64,000 bases of DNA from Gymnopus androsaceus JB14. Its lineage: Eukaryota > Basidiomycota > Agaricomycetes > Agaricales > Omphalotaceae. Numbering within the stretch: the stretch's first letter is position 1; the number at the start of each line of letters is the position of its first letter. This document shows, piece after piece, positions 1 through 12,889 of this stretch. The position numbers and the translations under genes were made by a program. Under the pieces are notes generated by a model. That model ran no database searches, was not told the DNA's origin, and was given only the letters and a program-made list of their open reading frames with translations. Location: the NCBI GenBank assembly GCA_009733575.1, contig ML769512.1, positions 1-64,000 on the forward strand, in the 5' to 3' direction.

Positions 1-295
1 GACCGACAGCTGTCACGTGTAAGTGAACTTCATCTAGGGACTGCCATGGATTTAAGAATCCGGGTATCCACCCACGTCCACCGTAGATTTGCGGACGGGT
101 ACGGGGCGGGCATTTTTCCACGGTTTAGTATGAATACGGGTGTCTGTGGTTCAGTGCGTGATTCGTATCATCTTTACTTCCTACGCATCACCTGTAATGA
201 AACAATATCTTGTCTTCTCTATGGAACAACATGAGAAAGCCATTTACGGTATGGGCAAGTATTTATTGCCTTCGCCAGCTCAAGGTCATTTTGGA

Positions 296-540
296 GCTTT
301 TTGACCTCTTCAGCATTTGTTCCTACACTGAGGGTGTTCGGTTAGCATCATCAGTTGATGTTGAACGCAACTTCTCAGGTGGACGGTGCCAGGTCAACTT
401 CATATAGACAAATACGTCTCATGATACTTTTAAGTCATCGATGGCTCTAGGATCATGGTACGATGCACCATTCTATGACATTCATGAGGCAATATGAGCA
501 GTAGAGAGTGCTACGAGAGGAAGAAGTGAATTAAACAAGG
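296..540 (+). pseudogene. Decayed hAT transposase C-terminus
   Basis: Translation shows the hAT dimerisation-region signature: SSVDVERNFSGGRCQVNF, then after a stop, TFKSSMALGSWYDAPFYDIHEA. Fungal hAT transposases end with a conserved (A/S)SxxxERxFSxGR block followed by a LGxW block, and both blocks are visible here in order. In-frame stops at about 405 and 497 and the lack of an upstream catalytic region show that it is a relic. It could be the 3' end of an element that extends left of the window. It is not the same copy as the hAT gene at 58-63 kb, because the two sequences differ throughout. Confidence 0.7.
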
Positions 541-736
541 ATGGTTAGCATTATTGGGATACTATGACTCTACATAATAATTGTGATTACCAACTAATAC
601 GCTTCCAGTCCTTCTTCTTGCTTTTCGACATTGCAAACACATTGCTTTGGCATGCCTAATGCAGTAAATCAAATAGATTAGATATGTAAATAAGGTCAGG
701 TACAGCAACCGTGGTTGCCCGTAACCGTAAACATTG

Positions 737-783
737 CCCCGGGTGGACTGAAATCCGTGTGGATTTCAAAGTCCGCCCCCGGG
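737..783. repeat. Short GC-rich hairpin
   Basis: An imperfect inverted repeat: CCCCGGGTGGACTGAAATCC pairs with GGATTTCAAAGTCCGCCCCC across a 5-nt loop. Its function is unknown. The surrounding 540-965 stretch holds no gene I can support. Confidence 0.4.
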
Positions 784-965
784 AAGCTCCCGGGGTGACC
801 ATGCTAGTCCCTAAAGTCTTCATCGTTTCTGACCTTCACGCCATTTCTATCTCGCTCTCCATAGCCTCACAGAATCCTTTTAATTGCAAATATGAATTTT
901 GCATTACGAGCCCATGGCTCCATGTAATGCATAGGGGGTGAGCGAAGGAAATCCGAGCACATATC

Positions 966-1514
966 TACAGAGGCAAACCTGGAAGCGGAACAAAAATATA
1001 AAATTGATGTATGTTCTGGGGAATACTGTCAATTTAGTCAATTTTTTTTGTACTGGGGTTGTATATGTCCAATAAGAACATCATAATTTATGCAGAATTT
1101 TCTGTGTGCATTTTACCTTCGAAATGTGGTGATCTTCTTGAAGACCAGCAAAATGCCAAAAAACCCTGATCCGGAACATCACATGGATTACCTGCTACCA
1201 CTCTCGGAAACCCTCAGAAATGCAACAGAACTATGTGTCTACTATCTGATATGCTCTATCATGCCTCCTAGTCAGAGTTGTCCATGTGGAACCAAAGAAA
1301 CAGGCCATTTATACGGTGATTTTTGCAATTTTAGGTGTTTTTACTTTTTTGTTGTCACAAATTGAATTATTGAATTATCTATTGTACATATTCATAATTT
1401 ATATGATTCAGAGACCCTGTTAAAAAAAACCGGGTGCAGAAAGCTGTTCTACAGCTTGCCAAAAAAGAGATGTTCCGGTTCTGGGTACATTCCGGTTCCG
1501 GGTTTGCCTCTGTA
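966..1514. mobile_element. Small non-autonomous TIR element
   Basis: The left end starts TACAGAGGCAAACCTGGAA. The right end, read in reverse complement, starts TACAGAGGCAAACCCGGAA. The two ends therefore form about 25-bp terminal inverted repeats. The interior has no credible coding potential, which fits a MITE. No convincing target duplication was seen. Confidence 0.55.
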
Positions 1515-3841
1515 CTTAGTACTTACTACTGTATTCTCAGTATGTGAAAAAGTAAGCGGATTTTTTAAATCTAATCTTAGCCTATATACTTAATCATAGC
1601 AACTACAACTTTGTCAGCCTAAGATCATTGTAGTAGACTTATATGCATCCTGTCTCTTTCCAACACTTGGAGTCCCGATTTTTGCTGTGCTTTCCTCTGT
1701 ATTGCGCAGGAAAATTGCCAATTTCGGTGTTTTCAAGGTGTTTTACAGCAATTTTACAGGACACTGGCTTAATCTTTGTACTGAGGTTGGAGAGGACATC
1801 TCAAAGTACTGAACAGGTACCTTTGGCTTGCTTTTGGCCCAGCACAATATTACTTTAATGGTATAAGTTGGGTGTAAGCGCCAAATGCGGCACGCTTGCT
1901 CCGGTTGCTCGCTTTGGCCGGTCAAAGCACTCGTCGCTCAGCTGTGGCTGTGTCTGTTTGGGCGGCACCCGTCAACAATTGGGTGAGCGAAGCGGACCCA
2001 ATAATGTCTAATAATGATGTACGTCAGCGCTTTGTGTAACGTACCATTCTCACTCACGCGTGTACATAGCAAGTACATAGACAATACAGCGGGAAGATTA
2101 CGTTTCGACAAATGTCCCAGAAGCAGAGTGAGCAAAGGTTGTTAAAGACGCCATTATCTTTGCAGGCATGATCTTCGTTGGACGAATGGCGGGCATCAGA
2201 ATGTCTGAGAAGGTCATTTCTTTTGCTTATTTCTTACAAAGGGTGATTAACTTTAATCACAGCAAGCAGGAAGCCAAAGATACTGGCATGGTGAAGAACC
2301 ACTGGGTGTGGCGAGTTCACTTTTTGAGCGGCTCCATATGACATCATTCCTCATTGGAAAAAGAGGCCGCATGACAGTACAATCTACTTGATGTACTTGG
2401 TTAATTGTACTTGTACATCCTACTTTGTTAGTGATCAATGTACTTTGTTTGCTTAATTTATATATAATGTAGGCTGTTAAAGTACTTACAACATGCTAAA
2501 CTGTACATTTCAATTGATTTGGCAGGCCCTTGTGACTGTGACCAAACCATTTTAGACCACAATTTTTGCAATTTTGGGCATGTCACACCCAAAGAGTTTA
2601 AAATGTGACCTGTGACCTGGTTAAAATGGTACAGTATACCTAGTTAAAAGTAGATATAATCACAAGTAAGCTCCAGTAGCATAGGGACATGTGCCAGATC
2701 CAATGGTCTCAAGTGAGAATGAAGTAGATATTTCTAGACACAATGTACGCAAAAGGAGCACGATCATGATCATGTACACACACAGAGTAGAAATACACAC
2801 TCAAAGTACATCAGTCAAGTAGAATCATCATATTATTATGAAGTCAGTTCTCAAAGCTTCTTAGTGCACTATATAGGCTCACAGATGTATAATAAACTAC
2901 TTCCTCTGCATCCTCTCCTCTATTATCTATGTATTTAGCTTCTACAGTTGGTTCAGATAATATATATCATGTGTAAGACTCAATTCAAAGGCATTCCAAG
3001 GAAAATGGTGAGTCAATGTTGAACGGTGTTAATGGTTTAGAATGATGTTGAAAGGATGTCAATGACTTAGAACAATGTTGAAAGATGTTAATTGCTAAAA
3101 TCAATGGTGAACAATGTTAACCACTAAATAAGGTGACAAAAGGGTGTCAATTGCCCAGCAGCATGGCTCCAATAGACACTGCCTACAGCTTGCTAGAATT
3201 TCAACATATTTCTTGTCTATCTACCATGATTTTGGTCAATGCCCATCTATCACCACTGGCAGACACTGTTGTGCAGGTTCCGTGACGTGGGAAGGTCTCC
3301 CTGAATGCATGGGTTCACAATGTTGCAGGGCTGAATCATTGTGTTGAGACTCTTCAGTCTCAGCAGTAAGTGTTGTCCCTCAGGAATACATTCCCTTTGA
3401 TGTCACCTTCTATGTATTATGAAAGCAGAATTCACCAAGTATGATGACATTCGTATGATTGATCCCAACTTCAAATTTAATGATTTTGACTTTGCCGCTA
3501 GTTACCTCGACCTCAATTTTACTTTGACTTTGGATCCAAAGTGCTTATACCTTGGGATACTGCCAAGATACTGCAGAGCTTGATACTTACCAAGGCTGGT
3601 TTGGACTCTCTTGGGACAACCTGACTGCACTTTTGAGAGTATACTAAGAACATCTTGCGCCTGTTTAGGGACATCTTGCACTCATTGAAGTGTGTCTTGA
3701 GCCGCTTAGGTGTTTCTTGATCCAGTGGGAAACTGTGTAACTTTGAATGGAGTAGGTGGAGCAGCGACCTCAAATTTGGCTTGTTCTTGAGCCAACTTGT
3801 TCCAGCATTCTGTATAAATATGAGCACTGCTTAGTTTCGCG
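1515..3841. other. Gene-poor stretch with degenerate repeats
   Basis: No supportable gene. Positions 2990-3130 hold degenerate roughly 35-bp repeats built around AATGTTGAA..GATGTTAAT. Positions 2480-2645 resemble the TGTGACCTGTGAC-rich MITE family seen near 28.3, 40.5 and 52.8 kb. Positions 3540-3780 contain loosely repeated CTTGG/CATCTTG phrases. All appears to be repeat debris. Confidence 0.4.
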
Positions 3842-4198
3842 AGGACCCCTGATAATACCGCTAGAGCTCTGATCCCGAATGGTTGGAATTTGGCCCTTTT
3901 TCATGGCCCAATTTGGGGAAAATCTGGCCTTTTGCACCATCACTGCTCTGAAAATTTCCATTCTTGGCCCTTTCGGGTGTCATACCTCTGATACAAGAGG
4001 TATCAGATTCCACAGATTCTCATAGCTGTTGGCTAGGGGGGGGGTCATGAGAACTGATGGTTGAATAGCGGCCTGAGGTCTGGGCCTGACATTCATGCTC
4101 TACGTGTGCTGCGAGAATGAAAAGTTGGTGAAAATAATGCTCCGCAGTAAGCTAGAGTAAGTGCATCCTCACAACATATCACCCAGCTAGTCCCAATG

Positions 4199-4258
4199 CA
4201 ATAGACCTTGCAGTCCCATTACAATGGGACTCGTATTTTACGGTCGTGGTCCGTTACA
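4199..4258 (+). repeat. Left terminal inverted repeat of KDZ element
   Basis: Starts CAATAGACCTTGCAG and ends GTGGTCCGTTACA. It pairs with 20701-20760. The inner part, GTATTTTACGGTCGTGG onward, is identical in both ends. From about 4248 a roughly 115-bp segment is duplicated in tandem (4248-4367 and 4368-4480). Confidence 0.75.
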
Positions 4259-4560
4259 TCGTTCCTCGTAAACCTACGAGAGTCCTATTATACCTCCCGT
4301 CGCAGTCTGAGTCCTATGTCCCCATTTAATTGGAACGTCCTGTTATGCCCCTTCTATCCCATTCTAATGGTCCGTTACATCGTTCCTCATAAACTTATTA
4401 TACCTCCCGTTGCAATCTGAGTCCTATGTCCCCATTCAATTGGGACGTCCTGTTTATGCCCCTTCTATCCCATTCTAAGCCCCATGTCCTATTATACCTT
4501 CCTGTCCTATTATACCTTCCTGTCCTATTATACCCTTCTGTCCCATTCTCTCGATTTATG
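4259..4560. repeat. Subterminal repeats of KDZ element
   Basis: Contains a tandem duplication of GTCCGTTACATCGTTCCTC. A run of TGTCCTATTATACC, TGTCCCATTCTC and TGTCCCATTTCC follows. The same TGTCCYATT core recurs near the other end and in internal intergenic gaps, so these may be transposase-binding or shared control sites. Confidence 0.55.
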
Positions 4561-4746
4561 TCCCATTTCCACTCCCGAGTCCTTGCGCCATACACGGTCA
4601 GAAAGCAAGCTTCGTATTTCAGAACTAGTATAGCTAATCTAATCTTTGGCCACTTCAAATTCATCATCGTCATCTTCCAGCTCGACATCAAGGCTTCCAG
4701 TTGGAATCTCACTCCCTCCGTCCAAGTATACAAGTACTCCGCGCGC

Positions 4747-7700
4747 TCAAGCACGTATCGGTAGCCACTCCGCCTCCCATACTTGCGCTCGTTCTTGTTC
4801 AATGGCACTTTGTTCCCTCCCATAAGCTTCAAGACCATCCCTAACCTCTGCATTGACATTTTGACGAAGAGACACCTGCTTTAACCACCAATCTGCACGC
4901 CATTTAGTAAATGCAACAGCACGACCCATCTCCTCATCAACAAGCTCAAGCTCTTCCCGATAGCAATGTGCTCTTGCACAAGCTTTGCACCACTCAACAC
5001 GCAGACCTGTAAGATTTTATCAGAACCGTAGACTAAAAAAAGGCGAGTTGCTGCCTACTTTCGTTAACATTATCCTCCAAAACCTCAGAACCTGATGCTG
5101 TATACCAAATCCACGATAATGTCTGCTTGGACTGACCTAATGCGAGAACGGGGTCAAATTCCACAGTTGCCATATTGGATAAATTATCATTAAGCATTTC
5201 GTCAACTTCTTCGACTGACACCCCAGCTTGAATTTGCGCTGCGCGTAGCACGGCCTTCTCTTCCTGACTAAGAGCCCGTTTGCTGACGCTCCGTACGTCC
5301 GAGCCTTTCAGCTCGCGGTACACATTCTGCCAATCGCCGGGTCCCCGTAGGGTAAGACAGCACTTTCGGGCATTCTCATACTGCGTTCTGAGAAGCCTGA
5401 TACGGAGCTCAATTGTTTGTTGCAACTCGCAAGACTCTGTCCAATGCTTGTGACCGATTGCTGTTCAAGATGTGTGCATGTAAGCGACCTGGCGAGTGCG
5501 AAGTTGAGCACGAAGCTTGGAAAGAATTTCTGCACACTGAGCTTCTTGGATCTCGTCCTCGATCTTGCATAGCTCTGGGATCCTTTCCCGCAGTGCAGTG
5601 TCCAATGAGGAAGGCAAGATGAGTGATATCTTTTCAGGAGTTGATCGGTCAATACCTGGCATTTCCTTGAGCAGACGCGTGACAAAAGGCATGTAAGTGG
5701 CTTGAGTATCACGGATACGGCTAATGCGGCGAATGAGACTGGTTCTCCGTGTCTGAATATTCTTTTCCTTCATCAGACCTTTGGACTTCGTGTTGACATC
5801 ACAATCCAGAATTTGCCTTAACAATAATCAAATAATGGAAGGGAATAAATAAAACAGCGAAATACTCACTGGTATCTTTCAGCCTCAATCAGATGTAACA
5901 TCAGGTCTTCACGCGACTCCATCAGTCCCTCATCGTCATTTTCACTGCCTTCAACTGCAGAGGTGCGCTTTCGTTTTGCATATTCTCTCCGCAACTTTGC
6001 AAGGGTTTGTTCTGTGTTCTCATCAGATAGATTCATCGAACCGAAAACACGTGAGAGTTCATACCTGACTCCGGGAGATCAAAGGGACATGGGATAGACT
6101 CGTCCTGTGGATTCAGTTCCCAAGCAGATACCTGCTCTTCCCATAGAGAGACGAGGTCCGAATGATTGACACGTAATCCTTTTGTAAACGCTTCGAATGC
6201 CCGATGATGAATGATTGCCCATGGTATTGCACTGACCATTTTCTTCTTGAGACTCGTACCTAGTACTGTTAGACAATGATACATAGAGATGAAAAATTAA
6301 AGACCTATGCAAGTCCAATGTCTTCGACCAATTCCAATAGTTACAAAAATCATTCAAGGCATCCCATCAACCACCCGCACGCATCATTGATACAGACGGA
6401 GCGATTGAATTCAGCCACGACCATTGTCGCTCTACACCTTCTCCATCGGTCACTCCACTTTTTGGTGTGTAGTTAAATGAGAAACGCGGTCGACATTTCG
6501 CTATATGACCTACAAGGTGTAGCTTTAGAATGCGAAACCAAATAGTGCACCAGTCCGGTATTTGAAGGCCATCGGGCATAGTATCCATCCGCGGAAAGAA
6601 GTTCCGATACCACTGGCAAGCAATATCATATGAGACAGTGACCATGAGTAGGAGTGTGCTTGCAAGGACCGTTAAGATAATGTAGTCCATCGGAGCATAC
6701 CTGATCAACCGGCTGTTATTAGTAGCACCTTATACTGAGTTGTATCCATTACTCACGCTTCTCCCTTTACCAAATCGCCCAAGCAAAGATAGCTCTCATG
6801 TCGGGAGCAGCTACAAGCACCAAGACCCTGACTTCTACAGCCTTTGTGCCGTTTACCATTCGCTTGCTCAATGCTACTGAAACTAGAACAGCGGCTGATC
6901 TGATATCTAATAAGAATGGGCGGCTTCCAACATAGACTTGATAATCTCTCACCTCGTTCTGATCCTTGACTGAATTCAAGTATGTTGAGTACTTCACCTG
7001 ATCGACAAAAAGACCAAGCCCAGGAGAAAGCTGCGGATCGGTATCATCATGCTTGCGCTGGCGGGCTTTTTGTTTGAAACATGCATCTTGACCGACAAAA
7101 AGAGAGTAAAGCCAACTATTGAAACATCAGCCAAGGTCAAACTCATGAACTTTCAAGAACGTACCTCTTTGATGGTGGAGCATCTTGCCAATTGTTGGGA
7201 AGATTGATATTGGGATGGGGACATGGTCTGCATTGAACAATCAGACTTCGTGGCGCTGTTTCTCGGATGCCGGTGGGATCATGGCCTCGACAAAAACACT
7301 TGAATTCCTTGATATTTCGCCACTGACGTAGAATAAGCATGAATTGAGCGAGTCGATCCTGAAAATGCGAGTTAGGCTGAACGTAATAGAACAATATGGA
7401 GGTGGCTTACTGGAGGTCGATGCAAACCAGTTCCATCAGTCAGCTCTTTGATTGCCCGATAATAGTCTGTAGGACTGAGATGGCCTCGAAGATTAATGAC
7501 ATGAAAGCGGCGTAACACATTAAAAGTTGCCACAGTCTGAGGCTCCTGTGCAGTTGAAGGCCACCATCCTATCTCCAGAAGCTGGGCATCATGGTTTGGC
7601 GAGTCTCAACATCCACAGTAGGCAATTGCCACACTATGCAGTGCATCACCGTCAATCACCATGAAGTTGGTGTGACCGGCTTTGGGTGCAGTGCAATACT

Positions 7701-8411
7701 GCCCTGGTATGTGGCCCAGCTGATATCTAAGACTGAGCAACCGTAGGGAGACCTTGATAAAGTAACCGCAACTGGAATCCCATTTCTGTTTTTGCAATTA
7801 GTAAAGATAATTCATTGTATATTAATTTTGCTCGGCTTACCTCGATAATGTGCAATGGTAGGGATGAGTGTGTGCAAAGTAAGCATTCCTTGCAGTAAGG
7901 ATACCCGCCACTACAACTGATACAACGAAATAATTCTCCGTCACTGGCGTTGCATTTTGAGCAAAGGTTGTTTCTGGCTAACCAGACTCAACCACGGCCT
8001 TCATATTGTATATTAAAATCGAGATATGAGTCCCTGGATTGGAAAATCCAGGTCAAAAGGGGTGCATCCTATGGATATACTATAAGTAAATCGAACAAGA
8101 TCTCTTGGTGAACAACCTACCGAGTTTCGATACCGTTTCGCTTTCATCTTAACAGAAATTCCTGCATCTTGTTCGGCCTTTTCAATAGGATCGAGTTTAA
8201 GATCACCAAGAAGGACTTCCAAGGGTGTATTGGAAGGGGTGGCATAGTTATCGTCTGTGTCGTGAAAAGCAGCAGATGTTATTCGGCGAGAACGTAGTGA
8301 AGACCCAAAAGCTATAGAGTGCCCGGAGGGTAAGGAGGTAGATACTGCTTTATTTGTAACCTCACTGTAAGAGTACACTGAAGCACCACACTTTTTCTTC
8401 CTGGACAACAT
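4747..8411 (-). pseudogene. KDZ transposase with CxC2-like zinc cluster, in-frame stops
   Basis: A multi-exon gene read from 8411 down to 4747. The N-terminal exon (8411-8121) is basic and serine-rich. Exon 8068-7841 carries the cysteine cluster (CSKCNASDGELFRCISC, then CKECLLCTHSSLPLH), and exon 7795-7411 completes it with HSVAIAYCGC and QLLEIGWWPST. This is the CxC2-like domain that precedes KDZ transposases. Around 6890-6750 is SSFSSIEQANGKRHKG. Around 6700-6370 is the catalytic core: SYDIACQWYRN, KLHLVGHIAKC and TDGEGVERQWSWLN. The C-terminal half is helical (about 5824-5040) and ends with LRVEWCKACARAH..WLPIRA before a stop at 4747. Introns are 45-60 nt. In-frame TGA codons occur at 7990-7988, 7608-7606, 6369-6367 and 5467-5465. 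At least the second and third sit where CGA would fit, so this copy is probably inactive. Confidence 0.8.
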
Positions 8412-8454
8412 AATGCAGTATTGATTCGAGTTCAGAAGAAACAAACGAGACATG

Positions 8455-8627
8455 GTGATGGGAATATCGGCCCGGATCTCGCTGTGTCTGATTTCAATGT
8501 CACCTTGTCGTGTCTGATTTCAATGGAACTCATCCTGCTGTGTCTTATTTCGCCGAAACCCATCTTGTCGCGTTTATCTCACCACTCTAGTGGTTTCCCG
8601 CTCGCTCAAAAGCTTTAAAGGACACAA
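8455..8627. promoter_or_regulatory. Putative shared promoter between KDZ gene and cargo gene A
   Basis: The divergent gap between the KDZ start and the 8628 gene. It has three related phrases, GTGTCTGATTTCAATG, GTGTCTGATTTCAATGG and GTGTCTTATTTCG, which match the motif found in other intergenic gaps of the element. No TATA box was identified. Confidence 0.35.
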
Positions 8628-9395
8628 ATGGGCCCTCTCTGTAATTGCAGGCTTTACTCGTATCTCACTCGCTATATGGATCTCCAGCTTTCGCAGCGTA
8701 CCTCCTCCTCTGCCACACTTCTCTCAGATGAAAACAATGCTTCTGAAACCAAAACCGTTGTGTCTGAACAAGAATATGCAATTGAGTCGGGACACCAGGA
8801 ATTCCGCCAAATTTGTAATTATGTGCATACACTTATTCTTGCTATTTTATTTCTTCTGGCTCATATATCAACAGGCATCAGTACTACATCCGGCAAAGAG
8901 GTTCATTTTTCCCAATACTACTGCTACTACCAGCTTTCCCATGATTCATGTCCTTGAAATCGACGTATATATCTCCAGTTTATTGCTCAAAACAGAACTT
9001 GACAGCTGTATCTAGGATATCATGGCACCTCAGAACACAAACGAATCAGCCGTGGCTATTATACAAGGCCTCAATGTCGGATACTTTGAATCTTGGTATG
9101 TTAAACCATTTATTGGGCTAAGTATCTAGTATGCTGATGACTCTTCACTTATAGGACTCTCGCCTCTGAACATGTCCGTGTCACTGGTGCAGTGTACTCT
9201 TTGCACTCAACACTCCGAGAGGCCCGAATCTGCTATATGCAGGCTTTAGTTGGGGGGGAGGTCTGTTTTATTCACGACAATGGGTTATCGGAGTCAGCAG
9301 TTATGGCGGATATCCCGTTGGGGCAGAGTATGAGGTCTTGGTGGCATTGGTGCTGGAGAGACAATCACCTACCTATACCATCTATAGAACCATAG
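8628..9395 (+). CDS. KDZ cargo gene A (unknown-function family)
   Basis: Predicted exons 8628-8814, 8882-8964, 9016-9095 and 9155-9395 join in frame to give about 196 aa. The start could instead be the ATG at 8676. The N-terminus is acidic and serine-rich. The conserved part carries RFIFPNTTATTSFPMIHVLEID, then AVAIIQGLNVGYFESW, then YSLHSTLREARICYMQALVG, and ends with WWHWCW. A paralogue at 19674-20445 shares this whole order, an 80-nt third exon and the same intron phases for the last two introns. I do not recognise a known domain. Conservation of both the protein and the splice sites between the two copies argues that it is a real gene. It lies directly divergent from the transposase gene. 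Confidence 0.72.
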
Positions 9396-9589
9396 TCGCT
9401 CTAATATTTTTTGCTCTGTCTTGCTCTATAATAATCCCTGCCTGTCCAATTTACATGTTGTCTGAATTCCTGTCCTAGGTTCTTGTTTGATTTCTCTTAC
9501 TTTCGGAAATCGATTGGACTTGTTTATACTGAGCAATTTGAATGATTAATGAAAGGCAGCGAGCGAAAATCTAGCCCGGCCAGGTGTGA

Positions 9590-9745
9590 TTTGGACAAGG
9601 AATTTGTACGCAACAAAAGAAATTAGGATACATACTTATTGGACATGGAAATAGGACATATCATGGATTTCGGACAGGTATAATTCAATTAGGACAGATG
9701 GAAATAGGACAGGTATAGTTCAGACAGCGAAATCGGACAGAATTC
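9590..9745. repeat. Intergenic cluster of AATAGGACA motifs
   Basis: Between the convergent 3' ends of genes A and B, GGAAATAGGACA, ATTTCGGACAGG, ATTAGGACAG, GAAATAGGACAGG and GAAATCGGACAG appear within about 110 bp. They are the reverse complement of the TGTCCYATT motif at the element ends. Confidence 0.5.
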
Positions 9746-9869
9746 TACCAAAAGAATTCAGACGTCTATAGTTATGTCAAGAAAGTTGATTTTATGTCAA
9801 ATGATTCAAAACTGTACAACATATGTTTAAACTATTGCAGGTACGCCATCTCAAGCTTGACCTTGAGCT

Positions 9870-12775
9870 TTACCTTGACTTCCGCAAACCTCCTCGATTA
9901 TCACAAGCTGCAGTTACTCTACCTTGACCTCGACCTCGAGCTTTACCTTGACCACCACCTCGATTATCCCGGTCATATTTTGTACCTGTTGGTACCATAC
10001 CTGGAAACACTTGAGGCGGATGCCTAATCCGACTTCCTTCTACAGTCGGAGCAAGGTCAACACTTGCCTTGCGTTTTCGCTTCCGCGTGACATCTGTGTC
10101 TGGGGCGACTACAGGGTCATGAGATGGCGTGGTGGTGGAGTCACTTTGCGCAACATCTGTAGCTGGGGCGACTACAAAGGCAGGGTCATGAGATGGTGTG
10201 GTGGTGCCGGAGTCACCTTGCGCGACATCTGTGTCCGGGATGACTAGCTGCTGCACATACGAATTTATAAAGGCAGGGACATGAGATGATGTGGCAACGC
10301 CGGAGTCATCTTGTAGAATAGTTTGAGCAGACTCATGAGGCGGCAGTGCAATGAGTGTGAGACTCTGAGCATTGACGGACGTGTTCATCCCAGGAGAAGA
10401 TGTGGATGTAGAAGAGGATATAGCAACGCCTTGTCCAGGTGCGAGTATGGATTCAGAGGGTAGCCAATTTATTATATTGGCAAAAAAATCTACTCGATAA
10501 TTTAGTATGAGAGTCGAACCAGATCGGCATAATAAAATTTGGACGTACTTTTGTCTTCTTCACTCGGTATCCACCCAACGCCCCCTCCATGGTCTTCATT
10601 GTAAGATTGAGTATGAGTGCGAACCCAATCGTCAAGTCCTCCGCTGGAACTACCGAAGTACTCCCCACCCATTCCTACAACAGAATCTTCCATGCCACCA
10701 TCTTGCCCAGCATTGTCGATGTAGTTTCCTTGTTCGGACGGCTCAAAACCTGTGTTCAGAGCGTTATTGCAGAGTTGCTGCAACATCTCATCGAACAAGC
10801 CGAAGTCAATATTGGATATGAGCTCTTGTCCTACAGTATTTCCTGGCGCAGCTCCCAGTCCAGCCAAGACAGTATGATCTGTTTCTGTCAAAGGTGTGGA
10901 CTGTGCATTGGCAAATGTAGGCTGAGCAGGAAGAGTGGATGCAGGCTGAGTTAGAAGGGTCGTCAACAAAAACTGAGCTGGAAGAGTGGACGGTGCAGGC
11001 TGATCTGTAAGGGTGGACGACAAAGCCTCATCGTCAAAAGTCACCGATGAAGGCTGAGCTAGAAGGCCAGTCGAGATTGGCTGAGCTGGAAAAAATGTGG
11101 ATGGTGCTGGCTGAGGTGTAACAATGGTTGAAGCATTGCTGGACTCGGCAGCCGCGATTCTATTAGTCTCTGCCTCCGACTGAGTAGAGGAACTAGTTGC
11201 AATATCGATCGAAGTTGCAGTATCGATTGAAGTTGCAGTACTGATCGAAGTTGACTTGGTGGCTGTGACGCTCTCGGGCCGACCCGCGGTCTTGAACGCC
11301 ATACCTCTTGCTTCACAAAACTCAACAGCTAATAACGGTAAGTATTCAGTCCATTATATTAACGTGTTACTCACAAAATCGCTGCTCAGCGAAGGTCTTC
11401 AGGCGTCCGTGAATATATGCATAGCCTTCGGGATCCACGTCTGCGTACAATCTGGAAGGAGAGGTCGTGGAAGTAGAAGCAGTTGATACAGGTATATCAC
11501 AACATGACTCGCAGCTATAAACCCCTTAGACTGGTAAAAACTCATAGAATCTTCAGATAGATACACACCTTGCCACGTCAAGCCTACCCTCTTTTTCCCC
11601 GACTGGTCCGAAAAGGAATACTAGACACCCCATGCCAAACAAACTCGCTATTGCTTGGACAACGATTGGGAGCACCTGTTTTCGATTATGCCAAGAACTG
11701 ATACTCATGAGCACGATGGAATTCAATGCAAATTGACACTTACTGGTTTGCATGCGAGTGTTCGTTGTCGGTTTTATCATTGAGCCTTGTTGCCTCCTCA
11801 AGTTCCTGTGAGAGCTGTTCGACCCAGTGCGAGCGGACATCCTCTGGCATCTCCTCAAACTTCCGCTTCTTGAACTCTTTTACTTCCTTTAGAAATACTT
11901 TCTTGTCCACCCCATCTGGATGTTCGGCCTTAAAAACATCTCTGAGTTCGGGTGACCAGTGCCACTTTCCATACTCAATGGCTGGGTCCTTTACACGGCT
12001 CGTTGATGGCGACGGTTTTGCGCTAGACTTCAAGGCATTGATTACGCCCTTTACTAGACCCTTCTCGGCAGTCTTCGAGTTTCTGAAGTTGCGAGACCAG
12101 TTTGAGAAAAACTGGGATGCCCTAGTGAGTAAAATGTGTTCATCGCATGCGGAGTTGATTTACTTACTTCCTCAAGCTTTCGATCATAGGCCAATCAACG
12201 AGTGAGCTCTCTGTTTTGTTCAGACTCTGGATAGTCATTTACTGAGTACGGCAAGTAATTGACATCGGGATCAGGTTCTTGCTCCAATGCCAAGTTTCGA
12301 CCAAAACGTTCGACAAAGGAAACCACCATCTAGCACGACACTTTTGCATTAGCCATAGGTTTTGTTAATAGCGAACTGAATTTTACCGCTCAATATTTGC
12401 CTGTATGCATCGTATCAACCTCTTGCAACTTCGCGGCAACAAATTCAAATTTTGTCGGTGCATGATAAAATGTATTTTTCTTGCCCGACTTGATTGCAAC
12501 CCCTTCTTCCTTGAGCCTATTCCTGTTCTTCGTCCTAGCATCTGCTTCCTTTCTTTTGCGGATGGTTTCTCGCTCAGCTTCATCCAAGATTTCATCCTCC
12601 TCATTTTTGGTATTTTTATCCAAATTGGACAGAGCTCCCGGGGCGCTCTGATACGCGGAGCGGCGTTGATTTCACTGCTTGATGTACTGGCTGGAACAGC
12701 GCAAGTGGGTACTAACATGCTGAATGGTGGGCTAGGAGTATTGTTGGACTGTGGATGAGCAGGAGTAGATGGCAT
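9870..12775 (-). CDS. KDZ cargo gene B, multi-exon conserved hypothetical
   Basis: The supported downstream exons are 12121-11744, 11697-11569, 11451-11375, 11328-10549 and 10489-9870. All joins keep frame across short GT..AG introns. The upstream part (12775 to about 12260) contains a basic stretch (EAERETIRKRKEADARTKNR) and VERFGRNLALEQEPD, but its exact splicing is uncertain. The middle has a lysine-rich region (KEVKEFKKRKFEEMPEDVR), then NRKQVLPIVVQAIASLFGMG, then LYADVDPEGYAYIHGRLKTF. This W-N-R plus FG..V/L..GP layout resembles a common uncharacterised basidiomycete protein family. The C-terminal half is a long low-complexity Thr/Ser/Pro/Gln region, then a basic KRKRKAS patch and an Arg/Gly-rich tail (GGGQGKARGRGQGR) suggestive of nucleic-acid binding. 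Function unknown. Confidence 0.65.
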
Positions 12776-12889
12776 CGGCTGAGTCTAGGTAGTGGAGCGA
12801 GAGACAGAATGGGTAGCCACTGCAGGTTTTTGTCTACAAATCAAACTTTTAGATTCAACCGCAACGACGGGATTTATGTTTTGTTAACT

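Noticed and set aside
4398..4859. 153-aa minus-strand ORF as a separate gene
   Set aside because: Its start overlaps the 3' end of the KDZ gene in another frame, and its tail is made of the subterminal repeats (NRTGRYNRTG), so it is a repeat artefact.
10502..11302. Two separate genes at 9870-10388 and 10502-11302
   Set aside because: A GTACGT donor at 10548 and a TAG acceptor at 10490 join them in frame, so they are exons of one gene.
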